Below, piece by piece: positions 7,018 through 13,306 of a stretch of DNA of 13,306 nucleotides. The translations under genes and the position numbers were made by a program. Positions within the stretch are counted from its first letter, which is position 1, and each line of letters starts with the position of its first letter. The stretch comes from CAZYQW01 sp964649825. GTDB taxonomy: Bacteria; Planctomycetota; B15-G4; JADJEK01. Below the pieces are notes generated by a model. That model did no database searches. It had not been told where the DNA came from and worked only from the letters and a program-made list of their open reading frames with translations. The stretch lies in assembly GCA_964649825.1 (NCBI GenBank), contig CAZYQW010000013.1:1-13306 (forward strand), given 5' to 3'.

Positions 7018-9942
7018 ATGAAGAGCCGAATCCTGCTGCTGATCCTCGCGATCTTCCCGTCGATCCTCCCGCTCGCTCTCGCGAGCGCGCCGCCCATGGT
7101 CGCTGGGGAGAAGGAGACGGCCCCGCGCGTCGTGATCCTCCTGATCGATAACTCGGGGTCGATCTTGGAGCTGCCGGTCGCCGACACGATGCGCTCGTTC
7201 GTCGTGCATCTCGCGAAGGTCGCCGCGCTCTCCCCGCGCCGGATCAAGCTGGTCGCGATCCTCTACGACGGCAACGGGGTCGAGGTCGTCGGCGACCCGA
7301 ACGACGTCGTCGACGGCCTGGAGATGCCGACCGCGACGCACGACACGTTCCTCCACCGGCTCCTCACGGAATGGAAGGAGCCGAACGGCGGCACGCCGCT
7401 CGACCTCGCGCTCAACTACGCCGCGTTCATCGCGTCCGAGCAGCCGGCGGAGAGCGACGTAACCGTCGTGAGCTTCGGCGACGGCACGCCGTGGAGCGGC
7501 TTCCTCCGACCCGACGACTTCCCCGAAGTGCGGGAGGCGATGGATCAGAAGGTCCAGGCGATCCTCGACGGCCCGTTCGCGGACGCCATCAAGCAAGGCC
7601 TGATCGAACGGGTGCGCCGCGAGTGGGAGGACGCGAGCAGCGACGACGGCAAGCGGATCCGCGAGATCCAGCGCCAGGCCGAGTATCGCGCCTGCCTGGA
7701 GAACGCCGACCACCTGCTGTCGGCGGCCGTTCGTTACGTCACGGTCGACTTCGCGGGGATCCCGGCGCTGCGAGAGATCCACGTCGCGGCCGGCGGCGAG
7801 GAGAGGGACTACGTCCTCCTCGACGACCCGGCGCAGGTGATCGGCCGCCTGCATCTCCTCGGTCTCACGCAGTTCGAGGGCGTCGTCGCGCCCGAGCCGA
7901 TCATGACCCCGCCCACCGAGGAATTCGAGGCCGAGCACGACGTCGCCGTCGACCCGTTCGCGGAGCGCCTCGTCCTCACGATCGCGCTGAACCCGCCGAT
8001 CGACAACGCCGGCGAGGACGCGGTGGTCTCGGTGGACGTCGATGGAAGCGTCATCACGTTCGACGGCGACGGCGATCCGAACGCCATCCGCGCGACCGAC
8101 GGCAAGGGTCGCATGGCGAGCCTCACGCTTTGCCTCGACGCCGCGCCGGAGAGCGGCGTGGTCTCCGTCCGCTTCGAGTCGCCGCAGCAGTCCCACAAGG
8201 TCCCCGGCGCGACCATCTACCTGCACGTGGCGCTGTCGACGGACCTCGTACCGGTCTTTCGACCGATCAACGCCGACGTGGATCAGAAGCCGCCGTACGT
8301 GGTCTCCGACACGCACGCGCTCCCGTTCGAGGCGGCCATCCTCGGACCGGACCAGCTTCCGATCCCGGTCGCGCAGATCGACGTCGTGCTGCGCTCGACG
8401 CGAGGCGGGGACGCGCTCCCGATCACGATGGCCGAGGAGCCGTCGGTGCCCGGGTTGTTCCTCTCCGCCCAGCCGGTCGCGCTCCCGATCGGTACGTACG
8501 ACGTGGAGTTCCACTACGTCCTCCCGTCGGGCGTTCCGCTGCAGGTCGTGCTCCACGAGCAGATCGTCTGCCAGCGCCAGGACGAGCACGTGACGCTGGA
8601 GCTGACGGACGACGTCGCGAAGAAGGCTGGGCACGTCGCGCTCAAGCAGATCGGCGACGAGCAGACGGAGGGAGTCGTCAACGTGCTCGTGCGGCTCGCG
8701 AACGTCGACTACCCGGTCTCCCTGCGGGCATCGATCGTGGGGCTCCAAGACGCGCAGGGAAACGAGCCGAACGCGCCGATCCTGACGATCCCCCGCGACC
8801 GGTTCGTCGTCCAGCCGGGGCGCCCGACCAAGCTCGCGATCCGTTACCAGGTGCCGCCGCGCCTCGACGGCGTGGTCGACGGTCCGTTCGAGGCGACGCT
8901 CGCGTTCATGCGCGAGGACCAGGGCGAACCGATCGACGTGCGGCCGTTCGTGAACGCGGACTTCGCCGTCGACCCGGTGAACCTGATCCGGTTCACGCTG
9001 CGGCGCCCCGGCATCACGCTCGAGGCGCCGCGGATCTTCGGCGACGAGATCGTTCGGTCCGGGTCGGAGGTCCGCGTCGAAGTCCACGCCGACGTCTGGG
9101 CGCCGTACGGGCGAGACCTCCGCGTCGTGGCGCGTCACGACTCCCAGGTGGCGCGAACCCTCCGGATCGATCCGCGGACTCCGTTCATCGACGCCGACGG
9201 ACGCGAGTACGAGAGCATCGCGTTCACGCTGGTCGAAGGAGATGCACGCCAGGAGGTCGAGCCCGGCCGAGAGGCGGAGTGGCGCTTTCGCGTCGAGATC
9301 CCCGATCAGGCCGCGTTCGAACGCGTCACCGCGGACGTCGTCGTGGCCGGCGAGGGTCTGCGCACCGTCACGCTCCCGGTCGAGATCGTGCTGCGCGATC
9401 CGCTCCTCGCCCCGCGGATCGAGAAGGCCCTCTGGGGCCTGTTCGCGGCCGCGCTCGTGCTCGGGGTCGCCGCGTTCGTCCGGCACGTTCGAGCCCGCCG
9501 TTTCGATCTCGACCGGGAGTTCGTCGCCGCGATCGATCGCCCGTTCATCTTCATCGAGGTCGACGAGAAGGCGATCCTCCTCCCCGGCGGCGACGTGTGG
9601 ATGCAGACGGACGGCGACCGGCGGTTCCGGAAGGCGCCGAGCCGGATCCCGCTCCGCCGCCTGTCCGAGGGACGCCGACTCCTGCTCGCCCAGCCGAACG
9701 AGAACGGCGAGCCCGGCCTGACGTTGGCGATCGAAAGCGTCGAGACGGACGCCGAAGGCAACCCCGTGCTCGCCGGTTCCGTCCAGGATCCGGGGCCGTA
9801 CGTCGAGACGATCGCCCGTCACCGCCGGCGCTGGAAGCGCCGCCTCGCGGCGGCCGCCGCGCTCTTCCTGATCGCGGCGTCAGCCTACGCGCCGGCCGTC
9901 GTTCACGGGGTGCAGCTCCTGCTGGACACGTTCCGCGCCTGA
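7018..9942 (+). CDS. VWA domain protein with two C-terminal membrane helices (VWA-2)
   Basis: A 974-residue protein with a signal peptide (MKSRILLLILAIFPSILPLA, cleavage plausible near residue 23). The VWA domain (about 36-265) has an intact MIDAS: D44, S46 and S48 in LLIDNSGSILEL, T126 in NGGTPLDLAL, and D155 in VVSFGDGTPWSG. It carries an unusual charged helical insert (FADAIKQGLIERVRREWEDA to RQAEYRACLENA). Residues 300-800 are beta-rich, probably several Ig-like domains (for example LPIGTYDVEFHYVLPSGVPL). A membrane helix at about 805-824 (LWGLFAAALVLGVAAFV) is followed by RHVRARR. A domain of about 115 residues comes next, then RHRRRWKRR and a second helix at about 942-962. By the positive-inside rule the domain between the helices is cytoplasmic, so this protein links the outside VWA module to the cytoplasm. 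GGAG at 7003-7006 is 11 nt before the ATG. The codons upstream in the same frame are a shadow of VWA-1. Confidence 0.9.
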   Translation: MKSRILLLILAIFPSILPLALASAPPMVAGEKETAPRVVILLIDNSGSILELPVADTMRSFVVHLAKVAALSPRRIKLVAILYDGNGVEVVGDPNDVVDGLEMPTATHDTFLHRLLTEWKEPNGGTPLDLALNYAAFIASEQPAESDVTVVSFGDGTPWSGFLRPDDFPEVREAMDQKVQAILDGPFADAIKQGLIERVRREWEDASSDDGKRIREIQRQAEYRACLENADHLLSAAVRYVTVDFAGIPALREIHVAAGGEERDYVLLDDPAQVIGRLHLLGLTQFEGVVAPEPIMTPPTEEFEAEHDVAVDPFAERLVLTIALNPPIDNAGEDAVVSVDVDGSVITFDGDGDPNAIRATDGKGRMASLTLCLDAAPESGVVSVRFESPQQSHKVPGATIYLHVALSTDLVPVFRPINADVDQKPPYVVSDTHALPFEAAILGPDQLPIPVAQIDVVLRSTRGGDALPITMAEEPSVPGLFLSAQPVALPIGTYDVEFHYVLPSGVPLQVVLHEQIVCQRQDEHVTLELTDDVAKKAGHVALKQIGDEQTEGVVNVLVRLANVDYPVSLRASIVGLQDAQGNEPNAPILTIPRDRFVVQPGRPTKLAIRYQVPPRLDGVVDGPFEATLAFMREDQGEPIDVRPFVNADFAVDPVNLIRFTLRRPGITLEAPRIFGDEIVRSGSEVRVEVHADVWAPYGRDLRVVARHDSQVARTLRIDPRTPFIDADGREYESIAFTLVEGDARQEVEPGREAEWRFRVEIPDQAAFERVTADVVVAGEGLRTVTLPVEIVLRDPLLAPRIEKALWGLFAAALVLGVAAFVRHVRARRFDLDREFVAAIDRPFIFIEVDEKAILLPGGDVWMQTDGDRRFRKAPSRIPLRRLSEGRRLLLAQPNENGEPGLTLAIESVETDAEGNPVLAGSVQDPGPYVETIARHRRRWKRRLAAAAALFLIAASAYAPAVVHGVQLLLDTFRA

Positions 9943-9964
9943 CCCGACCCCTGCATGGCCCGAC

Positions 9965-9976
9965 CTCCTGAAGGAG
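9965..9976 (+). promoter_or_regulatory. Ribosome site inside a small hairpin before the tubulin-like gene
   Basis: AGGAG (9972-9976), 9 nt before the ATG at 9986, is the ribosome site. CTCC (9965-9968) can pair with GGAG (9973-9976) across a TGAA tetraloop. A 4-bp stem is weak and would be melted by ribosomes arriving from the upstream gene, 43 bp away. It could tie translation of the tubulin-like protein to that of VWA-2. Confidence 0.25.
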
Positions 9977-9985
9977 ACCACACCC

Positions 9986-10909
9986 ATGAAGAGACCCGAC
10001 CACCAGATCGCGACCTTCGGAACGAACGGGCACGCCGATTTCCATCCCGATCGACCGTCGCTCGAGCTTCCGAGCCCGGAGCGGGCCGGCCCTCCCGGGT
10101 TCTCCTTGCGCGACCTGGAGGGCTGGTCGGGCACGATTCGAATCGCCATGCCGACGATCGTGGTCGCCGTGGGCAGCACCGCCTCGGACATCGTGAACCG
10201 GCTGATGCGCTCGCTCATGCGCGCGGCCGGGGGGCTGCCGCGCTGCGTCGAGTACCGCATGATCGACGCGGACACGCGGGCCCCCACGATGGACCGCTCG
10301 CGGTTCATCTCGACCGGCGTCGACGGGAGCGGGACGAATCCGATCCTCGGGAAGGAGTCGTACGAGAAGCCTTCGGTGCGGCGCCTCGTGCGCGCTGGAT
10401 TGCAGCGCTCGTTGACGAACGTGGAGCGCGGCGATCCTCGGTTCCGCACCCTCTACCCCGCGCGCAAGGTGACCGGCATCGACATCGTGGCCGGCGCCGG
10501 CGGCACGAGCGGAGGCTACCTCCGGGGGGTGGTCGAGGACGCTCTCGACGTCGCCCGCGCGCGCGACGTCGAGGAGCCCCGCATCCGCCTCACGTTGATC
10601 GGCCCCGACATCTCGATCAACGACGTCACGCGCGAGGTGACGCGGAAGCAGCGCGAGCTGATCCCGAATACCTGGGCGCAGAACCTGGCATGGGTCTACG
10701 GCGAGATCGCCCGCGGTCCGGGGCGGATCTTCTCCGTTCAGGTGGTCGACGACACGAACGAGCAGTGCACGTTCGCCACGAACTCCGCCCTCGCGCAGAT
10801 GGTCAGCCACGCGCTCTTCCACCAGCTCTTCGGGACGGCGGGTGCCTACGTCGAAGCCCGCACCCGCGACCATCGCGGCTACGGCGACGTCTACGGGACG
10901 AGCCGCTGA
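9986..10909 (+). CDS. Tubulin/FtsZ-superfamily GTPase-like protein (Tubulin_2-like), short form
   Basis: A 307-residue soluble protein. After a variable proline-rich N-terminus (1-50), PTIVVAVGSTASDIVNRLMR (56-75) matches the first nucleotide-binding strand and loop of tubulin/FtsZ and the Tubulin_2 family (FtsZ: GVGGGGSNAVNRM). VEYRMIDADT (88-97) matches the second strand and loop. IDIVAGAGGTSGGYLRGVVE (165-184) fits the glycine-rich phosphate loop (GGGTGTG in FtsZ), here AGAGGTSGG. FSVQVVDDTNEQCTFATNSA (249-268), followed by LAQMVSHALF, fits the strand and helix that contact the base. The protein ends there, so the C-terminal domain and the T7 catalytic loop (NxDxxD) that FtsZ and tubulin use to hydrolyse GTP in the neighbouring subunit appear to be missing. 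It lies 43 bp after VWA-2 and 68 bp before a large helical protein. Tubulin-superfamily proteins have been linked with VWA proteins in proposed membrane-remodelling operons. GTP binding is likely; polymerisation and hydrolysis are uncertain. Confidence 0.7.
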   Translation: MKRPDHQIATFGTNGHADFHPDRPSLELPSPERAGPPGFSLRDLEGWSGTIRIAMPTIVVAVGSTASDIVNRLMRSLMRAAGGLPRCVEYRMIDADTRAPTMDRSRFISTGVDGSGTNPILGKESYEKPSVRRLVRAGLQRSLTNVERGDPRFRTLYPARKVTGIDIVAGAGGTSGGYLRGVVEDALDVARARDVEEPRIRLTLIGPDISINDVTREVTRKQRELIPNTWAQNLAWVYGEIARGPGRIFSVQVVDDTNEQCTFATNSALAQMVSHALFHQLFGTAGAYVEARTRDHRGYGDVYGTSR

Positions 10910-10930
10910 TCCGCGCGCGCCGAAACCACC

Positions 10931-10966
10931 GAGTCACCTGTTCACCCATTTCACCCGTTCGACCCG
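10931..10966 (+). repeat. Four imperfect 9-nt tandem units in the leader of the last gene
   Basis: The spacer before the 730-residue protein reads GAGTCACCT, GTTCACCCA, TTTCACCCG, TTCGACCCG, four adjacent 9-mers around the core TCACCC. It is pyrimidine-rich and unlikely to fold, which would keep the ribosome site GAGGA (10968-10972) open. It could also be a chance product of slippage. Confidence 0.4.
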
Positions 10967-10977
10967 TGAGGAAGAAC

Positions 10978-13170
10978 ATGACGCGACCGACCGACATCCA
11001 GCGAATCCCGACTCCCACCCAGAGCCTCGGCACCGCGACGCTGCGGCTGGACTTCCTCGGCCGGTGGTCCGAGTTCGCGGACCGCTTCCTCCGGGACGGC
11101 GTGCGGTCGCTCTGGACCGCGGCCGCGACGGACGATCCCGATCGCCGGCTCGAGGAGTCGGAGCTCGGTCCCGACGCATTCACCCTCGACCGCTGGTTCG
11201 GCGGCCAGGAACCGCGCCGCCCTCGGCTCGACTTCACGGTCAAGTCGCTGCGCCGGCTCGCCAACGACCTCGATGACCTCGCCGACGACGCCGGAGGCTG
11301 GCGCGACGATTGGCGTGACGTCCTCCGCGACCTCGCGAAGGAGTCGCTCGGGGAGGTGACCGACGCCGCGCTCGCGCTCGTCCGGCGCGTCGCGGAGGAG
11401 GACGGTCCAGCCGCCGCACGCCAGGTGCTCCACCGATTGCGCGGTCTCGCCGAGGCCGAGTTCCGCCGCCTGGAGGCGGATCGATCGCGGTGGACCGTGG
11501 AGCAGAGCGCGCGCCTTCGCGCGGCGGCCCCGATGGTCCGCGGGATGACGCGGCCACGCTCGTGGACCGCGCGAGTCTGGTTCCATCTCCGGAAGGACGC
11601 CTCCGCTCGCCGCTGGCTTCGCGACGGTCAACTGAAGGATGCCGCCAAGGCGCAGCAGCTCGCCGCGCAGGCCGCGCAGGATCGCTACGCGATCGACCTC
11701 GCGCGCGCGAAGCGTCACGTTCTCGAGAAGCTCGGCGCGCGCCCCGGCACGCCGGGGGTCCTCGACGACCTCGCGACGGAGATCGCCGATCGTGAGCGGT
11801 TCTTCGCGGAGATCGCGCCGCCGGCCGCGCCCGCTCTCGAGCGGCCGGACGATCCGACCGTGATCGACCTCGTCCCCGACCTCGACACGCCGCTGAACCC
11901 CACGGACCGCACGACGCTCGAGCACGTCTATCGCGCCGAGGCGGCGAAGGTCGGCTGCACGCCGGCGGCGTTCGCCGCCCGGTTGAGGGACGGCCTCGAG
12001 ATCCGCGGCCGCCGCCTGATCCCCGGCCGTTGGGCGGAGATGCCGCTGATCGAGGTGCGCGCCGCCCTCGGCGTGGAGCTCGGGCGGTACCTCGGCACCG
12101 AGGATCCGTCGCGCCGCCTCGACACGACCGAGCCGACGACCGCACTCGAAGCCGCGGCCGCGATCTCGTTGACGCACCCGTGCCTGCGCTGGCGACTCGA
12201 CGAGAACATCGATGAATGGGTGCGCCGCGCGCAGCCGTACGCGGTGTTCCGACCGATTCAGGGGGTCGATCCGGTCCACGTCCGCGTCCTCTACTGTCAC
12301 TCGAGCCAGCGCGTGTTCTGGTGCGAGCAGCTCCCCGAGCTGCCGGTGCCGCCCCGCGCGCTCGAGCCCGAGCTGGCCGCGGCGAACGGTCACCTCGACG
12401 GCTTCGCGCTCGCGAACCCGTTCGAGGCGATCCTCTCGACGTTCGCGTTCGGGCTTCCCGGCCACGCGCAGCCGAGCTTCCTGAAGGGGATCTACCTCGG
12501 CCACCGCATGCGCCGCCGCGACGATGCGCCGGAGCCGATGCACGACCTCGACGGCGCGCCCGAGCTGCGCATCCTGGACGAGCGCGAGGACGGCCAGGCG
12601 GACGCGATCGCGCTCCTCGACGCCGCGATCCACGGTCGCGTCGCCATCCCGCTGAAAGGAACGCCCCTGCGGTTCGCGCTCTCGCGCCCGGAACCGACCG
12701 TCGACGATCTGTTCGCCGAGACGGTCGTCGAGGCCGAGTGGAGGTCGGCCGCGGTCGTCCACGAGCAGATGAGGAAGACGTCGTTCAAGGCGCTCGTCGA
12801 GATGCTGCATCCCGAGATCGAGGGCTGGTACGACCGCTCCGCGCGCCTCGCCGAGCACCACGACCCCGACCACGTCGCCGGCGAGCTCACGCGGCTCGGA
12901 GTGCTCGAGGCCGGTGAAGCCCGGACCTACCGCATGGCCCGGCGCCCCGACCGGCCCGAGCACGCGTCGAAGCACTTCTTCGCCGTCCGCCGCGGCCGCC
13001 TCGTCGGCCTCACGCGCGAGGAATTCCTGGGCCACCTGATCCGCGACGATTGGTTCTACAACGTGGTCTTCTGGCGCGTCGTCGACGAGCTGGCGAAGGG
13101 AAACCTGGCCCGGACGGAAGTGCCCGAGTCCCTGGTGCGGTACGTGGACGCGCGCCTGGAGGACGGCTAG
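10978..13170 (+). CDS. Large soluble protein of unknown function beside the tubulin-like gene
   Basis: A 730-residue protein that I do not recognise. There is no signal peptide and no membrane segment, so it is probably cytoplasmic. Residues 1-85 contain aromatic-rich pieces (LDFLGRWSEFADRFLRDGVR, LDRWFGGQEP). Residues 85-300 are strongly helical and charged (SLRRLANDLDDLADDAGGWR, ARQVLHRLRGLAEAEFRRLE, AKAQQLAAQAAQDRYAIDLA) and may form coiled coils. After a proline-rich linker (about 300-330), the C-terminal half is mixed alpha/beta. It has YCHSSQRVFWCEQLPELPVP near residue 440, a glycine/phenylalanine stretch (FEAILSTFAFGLPGHAQPSF) near 485, and FYNVVFWRVVDELAKGNL close to the end. The ATG at 10978 has GAGGA 5 nt upstream. 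It is the last gene of the run. Because the tubulin-like protein lacks a C-terminal domain, this protein may be its obligate partner or regulator; that is inference from position alone. Confidence 0.8.
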   Translation: MTRPTDIQRIPTPTQSLGTATLRLDFLGRWSEFADRFLRDGVRSLWTAAATDDPDRRLEESELGPDAFTLDRWFGGQEPRRPRLDFTVKSLRRLANDLDDLADDAGGWRDDWRDVLRDLAKESLGEVTDAALALVRRVAEEDGPAAARQVLHRLRGLAEAEFRRLEADRSRWTVEQSARLRAAAPMVRGMTRPRSWTARVWFHLRKDASARRWLRDGQLKDAAKAQQLAAQAAQDRYAIDLARAKRHVLEKLGARPGTPGVLDDLATEIADRERFFAEIAPPAAPALERPDDPTVIDLVPDLDTPLNPTDRTTLEHVYRAEAAKVGCTPAAFAARLRDGLEIRGRRLIPGRWAEMPLIEVRAALGVELGRYLGTEDPSRRLDTTEPTTALEAAAAISLTHPCLRWRLDENIDEWVRRAQPYAVFRPIQGVDPVHVRVLYCHSSQRVFWCEQLPELPVPPRALEPELAAANGHLDGFALANPFEAILSTFAFGLPGHAQPSFLKGIYLGHRMRRRDDAPEPMHDLDGAPELRILDEREDGQADAIALLDAAIHGRVAIPLKGTPLRFALSRPEPTVDDLFAETVVEAEWRSAAVVHEQMRKTSFKALVEMLHPEIEGWYDRSARLAEHHDPDHVAGELTRLGVLEAGEARTYRMARRPDRPEHASKHFFAVRRGRLVGLTREEFLGHLIRDDWFYNVVFWRVVDELAKGNLARTEVPESLVRYVDARLEDG

Positions 13171-13306
13171 TGGTGTGATTCAGATTGTTGGTGGATTATC
13201 CGGAGGTCATCGTCGTCGCTGGCAAGGCGCGACGACGACCGCGTATTCGAGATACGTCGAGGAGGAGCAACGCAGCAAGCGATGACGAGGGCCCCGGAGA
13301 AACGTC
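13171..13306. repeat. Large imperfect palindrome (dispersed-repeat-like), cut by the right edge
   Basis: The sequence right after the last stop codon folds around a centre near 13249. CGTAT (13242-13246) pairs with ATACG (13252-13256). CGATGA (13280-13285) mirrors TCATCG (13207-13212), and CCGGA (13294-13298) mirrors TCCGG (13199-13203). The left arm also holds its own 10-bp stem (13210-13219 with 13229-13238, 9-nt loop). The base composition of the first 30 bases (TGGTGTGATTCAGATTGTTG) is more A/T-rich than anything nearby, suggesting an inserted element. Mirror symmetry places the missing right end about 20 bases beyond the window. It may serve as a transcription terminator for the operon as well. 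Confidence 0.55.

Noticed and set aside
6904..9822. A 972-codon minus-strand open frame opposite VWA-2
   Set aside because: Its translation is dominated by Arg, Asp, Val and Glu with no recognisable motif, as expected for the antisense of a high-GC gene; the plus strand has a signal peptide, MIDAS residues and membrane helices.
9520..9840. Idea that the VWA-2 cytoplasmic domain is an FHA domain
   Set aside because: The conserved GR, S and H-N residues of FHA domains are not found in the expected order.
10951..13035. A 694-codon minus-strand open frame opposite the last gene
   Set aside because: Same shadow composition; the plus-strand gene has a ribosome site and continuous gene-like codon use.
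1..13306. CRISPR arrays, tRNA or rRNA genes, transposase genes
   Set aside because: No regularly spaced direct repeats, no structured RNA gene and no transposase-like coding sequence were seen on either strand.

Overview
This is high-GC (about 70% by eye), gene-dense bacterial DNA with a strong G/C preference at third codon positions. The best lineage clue is the remnant protease at 1144-1863. Its C-terminal domain (reading roughly SAGGTQ...YWVLGSFSG..PG...LPLN.D.Y...GALD..GRA...HHAY) is a style I associate with high-GC, mostly uncultured Planctomycetota. That assignment is an inference from motif style, not a database result.

Layout. The left part (1-2399) is on the minus strand. It holds an unclear partial frame at the left edge (1-130), a hairpin (187-211), a coiled-coil lipoprotein (217-975), a 5'-truncated and frameshifted subtilisin-like (S8) protease remnant (1144-1863) and an intact RimJ/RimL-type acetyltransferase (1839-2399). 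A 115-bp divergent intergenic region (2400-2514) separates this from a plus-strand run of seven genes (2515-13170). These are an ECF sigma factor, a small single-pass membrane protein that is a candidate anti-sigma factor, a membrane-anchored thioredoxin-fold protein without the redox cysteines, two exported von Willebrand A (VWA) proteins with complete MIDAS residues, a short tubulin/FtsZ-like protein, and a 730-residue soluble protein I do not recognise. Gaps within this run are 88 bp or less, and the sigma/membrane/thioredoxin genes are nearly or actually overlapping. No gene-free stretch longer than 300 bp exists; the edges (131-216 and 13171-13306) hold hairpins or palindromes.

How the genes may work together. 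The plus-strand run looks like one functional unit. The sigma/anti-sigma pair would sense an envelope condition and switch on the locus. The VWA proteins act outside the cytoplasmic membrane; the second passes back through it and exposes a domain of about 115 residues to the cytoplasm. That domain is placed to meet the tubulin-like protein and the large soluble protein. Co-occurrence of tubulin-superfamily proteins with VWA proteins in a proposed membrane-remodelling system has been described (Makarova and Koonin, about 2010, cited from memory). The arrangement here is unusual: sigma-controlled, two VWA proteins, a GTPase-like domain only, and a separate large helical partner.

The window ends in an imperfect palindrome starting right at the last stop codon, probably a dispersed intergenic repeat cut by the window edge.
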